In this document: one piece after another, positions 46,820 through 58,114 of the stretch | How the letters are laid out: each line of letters starts with the position of its first letter | How positions within the stretch are numbered: position 1 is the first letter of the stretch | NCBI GenBank assembly: GCA_037127255.1 | Contig: JBANSL010000009.1 | Span: 19,553,475 to 19,617,474, forward strand | Length of the DNA stretch: 64,000 bases | From: Persicaria tinctoria | Taxonomy: Eukaryota > Streptophyta > Magnoliopsida > Caryophyllales > Polygonaceae | Reading direction: 5' to 3' | Notes under the pieces: model-generated | What the model was told of the DNA's origin: nothing | Database searches by the model: none | The model's input: the letters and a program-made list of their open reading frames with translations, nothing else | Translations under genes and position numbers: made by a program

Positions 46820-47830
46820 CAAATTATGTTAAGAAAGATTGCATGTCTAACCTGATCCCCGCGTTGTCGGTCCAATGCATATCGATAATACTTCAGAGAC
46901 TTAGGTGTCGTTCTGTATGAATACGAATAATGTAGCCATCTCATTGCAAGAGAATCTTCTCCATCTACAAAGTGCACGCCAAATGGGGAAGGCTGAGAGC
47001 CTTGACCTTTCTTCTTTCGAGAATCTTGTCTCTTTGCCCTTCGAAGTTCATTTACATCGCCCCCGGTGTTCACAAAAATACATTTTGGTCGTCCTATTGA
47101 GATGCGCTCCCAAGCCCATAACTACATAACGAACGAGAATGTTGTATATAAAAAGTGAATCGCCTATTTAACTTCATTCGTATAAATAATTTACTAATTT
47201 GAATTAGCCCTTTAGCTTCGAATCGTATGAATAAATTGAATCAACTATTGACATTCAGTTACCTACAATAATATGATGGGTCCCACAACCTCCGCCTTCT
47301 CCCGGTGCGTCGCTCTACAGAGTTGGCGATATAATTAAGAATGCAAGCGTAGCACTTCCCCAACTGTATTGGCCAGCTGCCTCCAAATCTGCCAACAGTG
47401 GAAGGTAGATTAACTGCACTTGTCCGCCACTAGTATCAGCAAATGTGACACTAGCCATTAGCAACAGGATGTGTGTGTCTCGGGCCTCCACCTCTCCACT
47501 AAAGCAGTCACAAGTTCATGATCAATCTCAAACGTAGATCCTAACCGATAGATACCGTAAAAACCTGCGGCCTTTATTTAATGTAGGACTCTCGGGTGTG
47601 CGATCAACCCTCTGCCAAACTTTCGTAAGTGCATCATGTGCTGGATCACCCCATCAGTCTACACATATATAGAGTATGCATGTTATATTTCGATAATATT
47701 GTGTCAACCAATACTTAATTTCCATTAACAATAAATCTTTACATATTCAACTCGGTTCCACACGTCGATCGACCTATGCAGATTCTGTCGATGAAGCACG
47801 TCACTCATGGCCCGGGATTCAACTGCATTT
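46820..47830 (-). pseudogene. Plant mobile domain (PMD/MAIN-like) gene in the MULE
   Basis: The minus strand has PMD blocks in order: MSDVLHRQNLHRSIDVW (about 47825-47770), AGFYGIYRLGSTFEID and VERWRPETHT (47578-47470), ILLLMASVTFADTSG and YLPLLADLEAAGQYSWGSA (about 47470-47350), WAWERISIGRPK (about 47120-47085) and SLKYYRYALDRQRGDQ (about 46900-46855). Introns separate some blocks (acceptor before WAWER near 47124). At least one frame change near 47470 and a loss of the segment after ETHT suggest a pseudogene. PMD is known in MULE and gypsy elements and in the MAIN genes derived from them. The transposase is convergent. Confidence 0.75.
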
Positions 47831-48826
47831 CCATTTGCCTATTCCAAACACATAAAATTACAGTCTTATTATGATTGAATAGTTCTTCTATCAATTGATA
47901 TATTCATTGTTCTCACACTATCTAGCTAACTAGTAAATAATATTAATCTATATTATTTTATGCTATTCTATTATCAAATACACTTACGAAATTACACATT
48001 TTTTCAATTTAACGAATATAACTACACATATTTACTAATTTACATGCTCTATTTATAATATATAAAATAGCATGCATTCACACATGCTTAATTCATATTA
48101 TATAATATCCTATATTTGCATTATTAGAGCCAAATTAGTATTAAAAGCTACAAAGAATTGCATACATATCCGAAGAACAAGGCACTAACCTCAATTAGTG
48201 ATGGCAGCCCGGATTTAGAAGAGATCTGAGTCGGAAAGGTTATGAAGCAAGTAAGAGGATGGGATGAAGATAAATAGGAGTTATTAGGGTGGGACGGAAG
48301 TCCGGCTGGAGCTCAACGCCGAGAGGCTATGAGCGGCTGAAACCTTTCCGACTGAAGAGATGAAGAGGATGAAGAGATGAAATGGGGGAAAGGGGTAGGG
48401 TTTTGTTTTAACTTCTATCCACACAAAAACCGCTGACCCAAACCCCGATTGTTTTGGGGAAAACCGCTGGCTAAATTCGCGGCTCATTAAATGCCCAGGT
48501 TTGACCACCAACCACCACATAAACCGCGGTTTCATCACGCGGTTTATGTCTTTTCATTTAAAAAAAAAAAAAAAGTAGAACCGCGGTTCACCTTATTATA
48601 TATATATTTTTTAAAATTTTCTCTGATCTGTCAGAGATTGAAGGAAAAGCGCGGTTTCAAACCGCACTTCTCTGCTCGACCTGACAACTTTGAACATTTT
48701 GACAAAATGTTTAAAACGCTGAACATTTCTGTAATTATTTTTTATTTCATGAATATTCTGGAAAAAAATTCCTAAATTGGATCGGTAAAAAGGTGTAAGG
48801 ATCGGATCGTATAATCGAATCGTAGG

Positions 48827-49097
48827 ATCGTAAGATCCCACCTTATGGATGAAATTTTTTTTAAATGAAGTTACTATGTTTAATATTAGATAAATATTAT
48901 GTTAAATAAAAAAAATACCCATAAAGATGTAAAATTTTAAAAATAAACTAAATATAATATATATATATATATCGTAAGATCCCACCTTATGGATGAATTT
49001 TTTTTTAAATGAAGTTACTATGTTTAATATTAGATAAATATTATGTTAAATAAAAAAAATACCCATAAAGATGTAAAATTTTAAAAATAAACTAAAT

Positions 49098-49174
<77 letters not shown>

Positions 49175-49180
49175 GGTAAA
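48827..49180. repeat. 144 bp tandem duplication and AT microsatellite
   Basis: ATCGTAAGATCCCACC...AAACTAAATA begins at 48827 and again at 48971, nearly identical, each ending in AT repeats; the second ends in an uninterrupted (AT)n of about 70 bp (49101-49170). It is part of the hAT-like element outside the MULE. Confidence 0.9.
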
Positions 49181-49895
49181 TATTAGAAATTTCTTATAAT
49201 AGACATTTTATAGGATCGTTATAATCGCAATAAAGGATCGAGATCATTTTTCCATTTTTAGATATTGTAGGATCGAATCGAGAGTTTAACAACATTGAGT
49301 TTACGAGCCAATGAGTAGATTATTTATTGAATCGTATTTAATTTTACTAAAATGCTTTTTGAAATCCATAAATAACATAACATGAATTACATATTCAATT
49401 TAATAAAATTGATTACCCAAAAGCAATGTTCTAACTTCTAAATATCGCTTATCGGGGTCGTATTATATTTATACTTCAAAATTTAAAAATATACATGAAA
49501 AATTAATATTTAAATTGTAAAATTACCCATAAACTTGATAAAATAAAAAGTTTAAATTTTGATCCGATATACCTAATACGGTATGATATATGGCAAATTG
49601 GTAGCGAATTCTAAATATCTCCGATATACCGGCCGATATATCGGGGACCAACCCGAGTACCGACCCGAAACCTGAACGAGACCGACCCGATTCTGACTGA
49701 AAACCCGAATGGGTCTAACCCGATTCTGACTGAAACCCGACCAATATGAATTTCATTTTGACCGAATCCGACCCGACCCGACCAAGTCCGACAAAGAAAT
49801 TTTGACCGAGTTGACCCGACTCATCAGTGACCCGACCCGAATGCGATCGACCCGAACCCAACCGGATAACCCGAATTGCCAGCTCTAGTCAATGG

Positions 49896-50012
49896 TCATT
49901 CTGGGCATGATCTTCCAGGATTATATATACAAACAGTATCAATGTTATTCACCTCCTAAGATCAAACTCAGACTCGCGGCCTGGAGTGGTTTTCTCTATA
50001 AGTATAACAGGC
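49896..50012 (-). pseudogene. ClpS remnant copy B, linker part
   Basis: The minus strand encodes GGVLEKPVILIEKTTPGRES and EFDLR, the linker of ClpS1 including a Gly-Gly-Val-Leu stretch lost in copy A, followed (towards 49896) by the MPRMTI start of the C-terminal part. As in copy A, only ~40 bp separate the two, so the core exon was already missing before the duplication. Confidence 0.7.
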
Positions 50013-50712
50013 TTTTCAAGAACTCCTCCCCTCCTCTACTAGGTCCAGCGCAGCGGCCATTAAAGCCACAATCAAGCCACGGTAGTTGAATGACCCTCTA
50101 CAGTGCACAGGCGCACATGCGCTAGTAGCCTAGCACACAAGCCGAGTGAGGTTACATTCTAAAACCAATTGGCAATAGAAGGAGTAGCCCACCGACTCAT
50201 ATACTAGCTTGATATGTTCAGCTTTCCGATGTGGGACACTTTTTTGGTCACATCTCAACGGGCGCCTAGGCCTTTGGCCTCTACTCAGGCTTCCAGGAAG
50301 CCAAGAGAGTGAAGAGACTCTGGAATTTGGCGATTGAAGGAGATATATAGTTTACTTTATGCATTATTAATGCATTAAAAGGGACTTGGTCGTGCCCTTG
50401 GGGGATAGAGATGATCATCTCAGACTTTCGGTTTGATATTCTTTACTTTGATCACACTTACTTTTTTTCTTTTTTTATATAAATAAAATCTTAGTAATAT
50501 AAACAAGGAAACACTCAAAATAAGCAAAATTTGCACATTAACGCACTTGAATAATAATTCAATTAGGCGATTGACTCATTACATTTATAAGAGCAAATTT
50601 ATTTGGTTGCCAACAACTACCGTGGATGAGTCCTCCCGCATAAAAAAGACAACCACAAACATCTTTTTTTGAAGCTTTTAGCTTTAAGATTCTAGGAAAT
50701 TATGTTCTAATT

Positions 50713-50779
50713 TCCTTCATCTTCATCTTCATCTTCATCTTCATCTTCTTCTTCATCTTCATCTTCATATATAAATTAA
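50713..50779. repeat. CTTCAT microsatellite by the LHT stop codon
   Basis: About nine copies of CTTCAT/CATCTT hexanucleotide at 50715-50768 mark the junction between the duplication edge and the 3' UTR of the LHT-like gene. Confidence 0.85.
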
Positions 50780-53755
50780 TTATGAATAGAAACTATAGGA
50801 GGAAGAATCCACAATGATGTTCCTGAGCCCTCCAATCGTCGATGCCAACATGATGAAAACTCCAATGAATATGCAGGCCTAAAATCAAACAGAACCCAAA
50901 ATGTTAATACATTAATTGATCATATATATTCCATACTATCTGCAACTTTTGGTCTTGGATTATTGAAGGTTTGACAATAATGTTAGAAAGATGAAATCGC
51001 CAAATTTTAGTTACCCAGTTGATCATCCATGAGAGACTGAAAGTCTTTGGTTTCTTCACAATAAGCCATATAATGCTTGGGAGCTGCAATGTAAAATTAA
51101 ATTAAACACCTTCCATTAATGTAAGCTAAAGATTATCTTACGAGAGTCTGCAGGGAAAAGATAAATTGTGATTGAAACCATGAGATCTTACAAAGTAAGA
51201 AGTTGGTGCGAAGCCAAATCCTCCAAAGAAGCCAAGGAGATCACCGAAGAAAGGAAATGTCACACCAACAAGTAGTGTAAAAGCTGCACCATAACATACA
51301 TAGTTGGTATTTCAAGGAGTACTGTTATAACTTATAACAAGGGAGAATCTATATATGCAAGTAGCTAGTACTGACCCACATAAGTAGACCGAGTGATCAA
51401 CCGAAGAGCAAGTCCTGGAGGGAAGTTCAGCCTTGAGATCATCGTTTTCTCCATCAAGTCAAAAACCGGCATTGCATAAACCTGAACAAAAAGTTTCTTC
51501 ATTAGCTAGGAGACCTGAAAATGAAGAGACTCATGACTCATGATCAGTTAGTTAGTAGCTACCTGGTAGCTACCAATGACATGAACCACCACCATCAAGT
51601 TAGCAGCAGCAATGAGCCAAGGGGGCCTCTGGAGTGCCACAAGCACATTGTCAGCAACATCTTGGCCGAAGGCCCAGTATCCGACAAAAGCAACAGGAAA
51701 ATAGCATATGGCATTGATGAAGTAGGCTGCCAAGGCACCCTTCCACATAGGCTTTCTTGAAGGCTTGTCTGGAGTTGAAGGGATTGTGGCTTGGATTTCA
51801 AGGGCTACGGCATGACCAGCATACGCAAATGTGATCTCCCCAAGCGCGTTGAACACTCTAAACATGGAATCCATCGCGCTTGTCTCCTTGTACGCATAGC
51901 TCACATCCTCTACTTGGCCTTTTGCCAAGCATCCCACCCAAGCTATAGTTGAATAACTACATCACAATTCACAAACTATGTTTGATTCAGGGACACTTTT
52001 TTATATAAATAAAAAAAAAATTACTTAATTTTGTTATATGATTATCTTTAGAGAGGTTAAGTTAATTTCCCAAAATAGTTTTAATTCATAGTTATAGTAC
52101 TCCATCAATTCGTTTTGGATAAAACAAATTTCTGTATTATTTAAGGGGATCTACCTCTTAATGAGGTATATCATATATGATAATCTATCTATTTATCTAT
52201 ATACATATATTAACATCGATGCATAACATCCTACGTGTCATGTTGTGGTTGATTATAGGGAAAAAATTCCCACCAAATTTTTTTTAAAAAATAATTGTTA
52301 TAAACTTATAATTATAGAAAGTTATCATAAGTCACGATCTATCTATATATATTTTAGTTAAATGATAAAAATATAAATCAAAACTATTTCATAACCATAT
52401 TTGCCAAAAATATTAATAGATAAATATATATTTGATAGGTGTTGTTTTATTTATATATATATTTAATTGAATAAAATCTATATCTATATCATATATTTTT
52501 CTCAAAAAAAATATCTTCTAATTAGATAGAAATTATCAAAATAAGATATACTACCTCCGTTCGGAAAAACTTGACATTTTACTATTCATGCACGCTTTTT
52601 TAGGAGATAAAAACTATATAAAATATCGAGTTTTTTAAATAATTTTTTTAACAACTTCGTAGTTATTATTAATAAGTACAAACTTGTTAAAAAAAATTTA
52701 TAAAAAAATGAATATCTACTAAAATATATATAGATAGATTATGATTTGTGATGAATTTTCATAAATTATGCCAACATATTGTTTTAATAACTATTTTTGA
52801 CACGAGAAAATTTTCTCAGACAATGGAATTGCGGTGATATATATCACTAACTTGAAAGATCATTGTGGTTAATTGTAGTAAATAATGCATATATAATTAA
52901 TTAATTAATTAATTAGGTAGCAAGTAGAAATTGGAAGAAAATGGAAAGATGGAAGTACTTAATTACCTCAAAGACATAACAGCTGCAGCCAAGGAAATGG
53001 CAGACACAGAGTTGAAGTTAGGGAGCTGAGAGAGGAAGAAATGAAGGGAGCCAAAAATGATGATCCAGTAGGACTGCTTTATACTCTTGCAGTGTGTGCA
53101 GGCTATCTCCATGAACTTCTTCAAGCACTTGCCTCCCGTCACCATGTACACGATGTCGCACCCTACCTGCACTATCAGCTGCTGTGGTAGCACAATCCAG
53201 GCTCCTAGTTTCGGCCCAAACGCGTACTTCCCTAGATCATAGTAGCGGTCAAACCGCACCCCAGGAACGCACTCATGGAGCTGGATCATCTGCCACATGG
53301 TGTTCAGGGTGATGCACCATGACAGAATCATAACCATTGTCCCTGGCCCCCTATTTTAGTTACACACACACACGACCAATTAATTCAACAACATAACATA
53401 TATACATATAATATTAGCTTGTACGTAAACAAAGAATACTACTATAATATAAGGTTGATGAGCTACTCCTCTCGTTACCATCCTAAGTATGCCATTGCAT
53501 AAGGAAGGCTGAGAACACCGGCCCCAACCATGGCTGTGACAGTATGGAAAGTTGAGTACCACCATTTGGCACGACGAGGAGGGCCGCCTTCTTCCTTCCA
53601 TTGGCTTTCTTCGTATAAATCCTATAAGTTTAATTAAGATGAACAACATGAGAGCATCATATGTATATATATATGTATAAGAATTTGTTTTAGTAGGAAG
53701 AGTGAGAGTGTTTTGATCAGAGTTGTACCTTGGAAGGAGGAGAAGCTGAAACCAT
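50780..53755 (-). CDS. LHT1: Lysine/histidine transporter-like amino acid permease, 437 aa
   Basis: Eight exons on minus join in frame: 53755-53729, 53621-53479, 53350-52967, 51956-51563, 51481-51376, 51283-51192, 51083-51015 and 50878-50780 (1314 nt). The product is a proton-coupled amino acid/auxin permease family protein of the usual LHT length. Conserved blocks are [100 protein letters not shown] and a C-terminus [17 protein letters not shown]. Around ten hydrophobic segments are evident. LHT proteins import neutral, basic and acidic amino acids at the plasma membrane; the exact member and substrates are inferred. No lesion was seen. Confidence 0.95.
52549..52720. repeat. Stowaway-like MITE fragment in LHT intron 3
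   Basis: ACTACCTCCGTTCGG...GCACGCTTTTTTAGGAG, then AAAACTATATAAAATAT matches the fragment at 31466-31640 over about 120 bp. It lies in the 1.0 kb intron between exons 3 and 4 of the LHT-like gene. The second terminal repeat was not identified. Confidence 0.5.
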
Positions 53756-54939
53756 TTCTTTGAGCCTCCTCAGTTACACTTAACACTAGCAAAAGGGACA
53801 AATGAAGCCAGATTGTGGGAGTTGGGCATAATATACCAATCTGCACCTACTATATATTAATATTTGTAGTGGTTGGTGATCCAAATGTTTCAAAAGAATA
53901 AAGGTGAAAGTGAAACACTAGTACTATAGTGTAGTGGGTTTATAATAGATTCCTGTTTTTATATTTAAAACAAAATGCAAATAGTAAAAAATGGCTGCAG
54001 TTAAACCTACAAGGATGTGGGTTACATCAATAGAATTCAAAATTTTGACACAAATTAGGCTAATACAATGACACGGGAGAATTTAAAGAAATATTAGTGG
54101 TAGTTTTCGAAAAAGAAAATAGAGTAATAATTACAAACATATGTGTTTTTTTTAATTATTTTCTTAAAAAGTGTAGAAGGATATGTTTGTATTAATCTAA
54201 GGAGTAGTAAAAAAACGATTACCAAACTTGTTAATTGAAGTAGCAACGGTTGGTGTATTCGTTTGACAATGCAAGTAGCTTTTTAATGTTTTTTATTTTA
54301 ATACTCTATAGTTTTAAATAAATTAAATATAAGATTTTAGTTAATTATCTTTTGAAATTGGATTTTCAGTAGCTATGTACTCCCCCCAAACTTTTTAAAA
54401 CTCTATTCATTTTCTCATATCTAATCAGCTAGTTTGTATGAGCTACTCTCCCAGCTAGGTTACCAAACACCTTATTAGCCTATGAACCCTTTAATTTAAC
54501 ATATATTTAACACACTTAATCTATCAGATTCAACTATCTTATCAATTTCAGTTACCCATCAGCTACGTGTTACCCGTCATACCTGGAATTTCTATAATTT
54601 GTATAACAAGGACATTTTTTATTTTTCCTTCACCAAAAGATTCGATAGAGCACCAATGGCAAATGGGAATTGCTAGCTTTTAGGTGGGTGGAGGTGGGTG
54701 GCTTAATTGTATCAATCTTAACATCATTGAGCTTAATTGTTAGCTTTCAACAGGAGCCAAAAGAGTGCAACACAACATGATTAAAGAGAGGGATTTACCT
54801 TTGAGATAGCTTGAGTTTGGTGGGTCCAGTCCAATCACTTAGTTATACTCCTTTTTAATAATCAAGCATTGAAAGAGAACATGTGCCAAAGTAATTGTTA
54901 GCCACCCAAAATGTTTCAAAGCTTAAGCTTCCCTATAAG
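53756..54939. other. LHT-like gene upstream region
   Basis: A TATATA stretch at about 53850-53856 is 95-100 bp upstream of the ATG and may be the TATA box on minus. The rest is AT-rich. A block at 54090-54210 (AGAGTAATAATTA, TTAAAAAGTGTAGAAGG) is loosely similar to 31375-31450. No gene is visible. Confidence 0.5.
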
Positions 54940-55577
54940 TAGACCCGGGCAAACGCGGGCGCGGGCCGAGCTTGGGACGGGCTTTAGCTCAAAATTTATC
55001 CCGGTGTTGCAGGCACGGGCCGGGCTAAGCCCGCTTAACGGGTTGAAAATGTTGTCTGATCCCGTCCGGTATTGCGGGCACGGACGGCCCGCGGATACCC
55101 GCCAAATTTCACCATTAAGCGAGGGATGCGTTATTGTTTACAAATGCAAAGTGAAAAATTACATGACAATACTCACACAATTGTGAATTGTCCAAACAAT
55201 TCCACAAAGTTACTGTTTTTTTTTTTTTTTGAAGACTCACAAAGTTACTTATAAATTAATCTACAACAATTGCAACAATATATTGTCCAACACTTACTCA
55301 CACAAACAAACACCAAAAAAAAAACAGTGTAACATGTAAAAATGGAGAAGCAATTAAGGATTTAGGGAATTAGGTATACATATTTTATTTTTGTTTTATG
55401 TAATTATATATATATATATTATTATTATTATTATATATATTATTATTATATATATATAAAAATAGCGGGTACTTCCGTACCCGCTGCGGGTGGGACTTTT
55501 AACCCTACCCAAGCCTGTCCAAAAAAGCGGGCGGGCGGGACGGGCTGGGCGGACCGGCCCGCGTTTGTCCAGGTCTA
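54940..55577. mobile_element. hAT-type element, TIR TAGACCCGGGCAAACGCGGGC
   Basis: The ends TAGACCCGGGCAAACGCGG and CCGCGTTTGTCCAGGTCTA are inverted repeats with two mismatches, with a perfect 8-bp duplication CCTATAAG (54932-54939, 55578-55585). The 638 bp body has GCGGGC and GGGACGGGC words in the same orientation near both ends and an AT-rich microsatellite centre. Confidence 0.92.
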
Positions 55578-55821
55578 CCTATAAGAATGTTCATCTTAGA
55601 GGTGGGAATGATCATTGATGCATCACTATGACGCAATGGTTCCAACAAGAATCATCAACATTACTGACCCCTCGCTGCAAATGAGAAGTGAGAACTTACA
55701 ATTTACAACACTTCAAAAAGATCAAAGATAATAATCATCATGATAATAGTAAAAAAGAAATATTTAACTTGCAAACTAACAAAATGATACAAGATACTTC
55801 ATTCAATGAACCTAGACACCA

Positions 55822-56485
55822 TTCATGGAAAGGGTAGGAAAGAGTCGTCGGACAGAAACTCTGCAGTTGTGGGCTTTTGTAATGAGTGTAATCTGGAGGG
55901 CGAGGAATGAGGTGATTTTTGAGGGTGTGAGCGTAGTTGGAGAGGTGTTCACTCTGGTGAAATAATATGTGGATGGGGAGGGAGAGAAGAGGGGTGTGGC
56001 TGCGGATCAACATCAAAATCTGGTGGAGGAGTGGTGCAAACCGAGTGAAGGAATGATCAAAATCAATTGTGATGGAGCGGTAGACAGCACAAAGGGATGT
56101 GGAGTGGGTTTTATTGCCAGGGATGAGAGGGGACTGGTGGTGCTCTTTGGGTCGAAGAGGGTACAGGGGACGTCGGAAGTGGAAATGGTGGAGGTGGAGG
56201 CGATCCTATGGGGTATGCGTCATGCGAGCTGCCTGTGAGAGGGGCTTTGCAAAGGTAAAGGTGGAATCTGATTGCCTTAATCTAATCCGAAAATTGCAGC
56301 AAGGGGCTGAACAAAGAGGAAGCATGGGGGCTGTGCTACGGGAGATCAGGATGTGTGCTCGATCGTTCAACTGCTGCCTTTGGAGGCACGTTCGGAGGTC
56401 GACGAATAGGGCGGCGCACTGTTTAGCTAGTATGAGGCCAAGCAGCGGTTTTGTTTCTTGCTCGGGCGTTAAAAAAAAAAAAAAA
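55822..56485 (+). mobile_element. LINE 3' fragment with RNase H domain and poly-A
   Basis: The plus strand encodes LWAFVMSVIWRARNEVIFEG, typical of the end of the LINE zinc domain, then an RNase H domain (MIKINCDGAVDSTKGCGVGF, ARDERGLVVLF, VEVEAILWGMRHA, then after a one-base shift VESDCLNLIRKL and RSTNRAAHCLAS). A 15-base A tract at 56471-56485 ends it. The frameshift is near 56220-56235. No clear target duplication was found. Confidence 0.88.
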
Positions 56486-56769
56486 GGACTATGAGTGTGT
56501 TTTGATTGCAAAAATGTATTATAATGTAATTATTTTACCTCGGTGTATGCGAGTATTTATTTATAGTATTATTTTATCTCTATTTTTACAAGTATTTATG
56601 TTATGCAACAAACACTCTGATAACAAGGTAGTAGATTCTGAAAACCTGTCGAACCGCATGAAAACAAGAATCGTACAAGTTTATTGTGTTTTTTTATTCG
56701 AGGGTCAAAATCCACTCTGCTAGCACAAAAGCTCAAGTCATTGCGTAAAGATTCACCTCTCCTTGTAGT

Positions 56770-57415
56770 TAGGGATGACAATTTCACCCACACCCGACGG
56801 ATATCCGTCTCGCCCGACCCGAAAAAGTGGGTGAAAATCCGAAATAAAGTGGATATTAAATGGGTGATGGGTGAGCGGGTGATAGGTCGGGTCGGATTCG
56901 GGTGAAGACATTCCCCACCCGTCACCCGACCCATCACCCGACCCGTCACCCGACTTATATTATATAATTATATTTTATATGTGAAATTACTAATGTACCC
57001 CCATAAACCCTAATTCAAGATATCTATAAATGATTTCGAGCTTGAAGGCTTTGGTAGTTGAAGATTATGTTTTCTCTTCTTTTTATTCATAATTGTTATA
57101 ATGTTTTCTCTAGCTTGAAGTGTTGAAAGTTGTGGATGTTTACACATATTTGACCGAATTTGACTATATTTGGTACTTGTTTATTCGTCGATGTGTTCGA
57201 CGTATATTTTTCAATATTTTTTTTTTATGAATCTGATGTCTTGTATTTCACCCGAATTATCATCCGATCCACCCGATCACCCGGTGGGTGATGGGTGGAC
57301 GGGGCGAGTGAAATATTTGTTGGGTGATGGGTCGTGTAGGGTGAAGGATTTTGGGTGGTGGGTCGGGTGATGGAAGCAGATCATCCACCCATCACCCGAC
57401 CCATTGTCATCCCTG
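56770..57415. mobile_element. hAT-type element, TIR TAGGGATGACAAT
   Basis: The ends TAGGGATGACAAT and ATTGTCATCCCTG form a TIR (last base differs), flanked by a perfect 8-bp duplication CTTGTAGT (56762-56769, 57416-57423). Both halves are rich in CACCCGACCC and its complement GGGTCGGGTG, here in mixed orientation. No coding content. Confidence 0.92.
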
Positions 57416-57447
57416 CTTGTAGTTTGATTTGGGTTTTCTACAACACA

Positions 57448-58003
57448 CAGGGACGGAGCCCGGAAGTTTTGAGCAGGGATCACCATAGTAGTAAACAATA
57501 AGATCGAGAAAAAAATCATAAAACACACAACGTGTTCGATAGTACAAACTAGTGTCAAACAATATTACAAACTAGTGTCAAACGACATTACAAACTACTA
57601 CAAAATATAAAACGAAAATAAGGGTATAAAACGCAATAAATAAACATTGTATTCTTAACATGTAATAATTTATAACTAGATATAAAAAATTTAAACTTGC
57701 GTAACTTCTTACCAAATTCTCAAAATAAGTAATATAACATATGCTTTCGAAACTCTCGAGATGAATTATAATATGTGAATGTCAATTTAAGTAAAATATA
57801 AAAGTATTATAGTCTATTGAAATAAAATCAAAATGATTAATACAACTACCATTTTCAAACATTCATAATTTTTTATTTAGAAGTTGGATTAGGGCGTATT
57901 ATATATCAAAACGAAGCTATCAACTAGGAGAATATAGCTAGGTAATTTTTCGGATAGGGAGGGGTCACGTGACCCCTCAGGACCCCCTCTAGCCCTGCCT
58001 CTG
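57448..58003. mobile_element. Possible hAT-type element, CAGGGACGGAGCC ends
   Basis: The left end CAGGGACGGAGCCC and the right end AGGGGG...CTAGCCCTGCCTCTG are imperfect inverted repeats of a type common in plant hAT MITEs (CAGRGGCGGAGC). Flanks ACAACACA and CCAATACA match at 6 of 8 positions, which would be a decayed duplication. The interior is AT-rich with a repeat TACAAACTAGTGTCAAACRA near 57541-57585. Confidence 0.55.
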
Positions 58004-58114
58004 CCAATACACCAACACACCAATGTGGGAGAGGTTTTATACAAAGTAATATAATTCCATTATAATACAAATATTTTGAAATCCAAGCGCACCTTAAATA
58101 CTTCTCTTAAATAT

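Larger units (their letters stand above)
43104..48771. mobile_element. Mutator-like element (MULE) with ~280 bp TIRs
   Basis: The ends GAATTTTTTTTTCAGAATATTC and its inverted match at 48750-48771 open TIRs of roughly 270-290 bp (left 43104 to about 43378, right about 48518-48771), flanked by a perfect 9-bp duplication CTAAATTGG (43095-43103, 48772-48780), the standard MULE size. It encodes a decayed MuDR transposase on plus (44101-46129) and a plant-mobile-domain gene on minus (46820-47830). The TIRs contain palindromes built on AAACCGCG. Confidence 0.95.
43073..49296. mobile_element. hAT-like element (CAATGTT ends) carrying a MULE
   Basis: The left end CAATGTTATAAA and right end TTTAACAACATT(G) are short imperfect inverted repeats, with GAGTTTAC duplicated at 43065-43072 and 49297-49304. 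Without the MULE (43104-48771 plus one 9-bp duplication) the remaining ~550 bp consists of GGATCG words, a 144 bp tandem duplication and an AT microsatellite. No transposase. The end could be one base longer, with a 7-bp duplication. Confidence 0.7.
41467..49887. mobile_element. hAT-type element, 8.4 kb including nested insertions
   Basis: The ends TAGAGCCGGCAA and TTGCCAGCTCTA are inverted repeats with one mismatch, flanked by a perfect 8-bp duplication GTCAATGG (41459-41466, 49888-49895). The unduplicated target GTCAATGG is intact in copy A at about 34986. GACCCGA words occur in the same orientation at both ends (41480-41720 and 49640-49870). Removing two nested elements (41789-43051, 43073-49296) leaves only about 0.9 kb with no transposase. 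Confidence 0.9.
40276..50707. repeat. Segmental duplication, copy B (split by transposons)
   Basis: Copy B matches copy A from GTGTTTTAGG at about 40276 to 41466, then continues at 49896-50707 after an 8.4 kb insertion. Alignment to copy A gives an uninterrupted TTGTCAATGGTCATTCTGGG at about 34984-35002, the pre-insertion site. Only the 3' part of the GDT1 gene was duplicated. The right edge of the duplication is about 70 bp from the stop codon of the LHT gene. Confidence 0.92.

Noticed and set aside
49101..49170. Long (AT)n tract considered as an origin or matrix attachment site
   Set aside because: It is a simple microsatellite within a transposon, with no further supporting motif.
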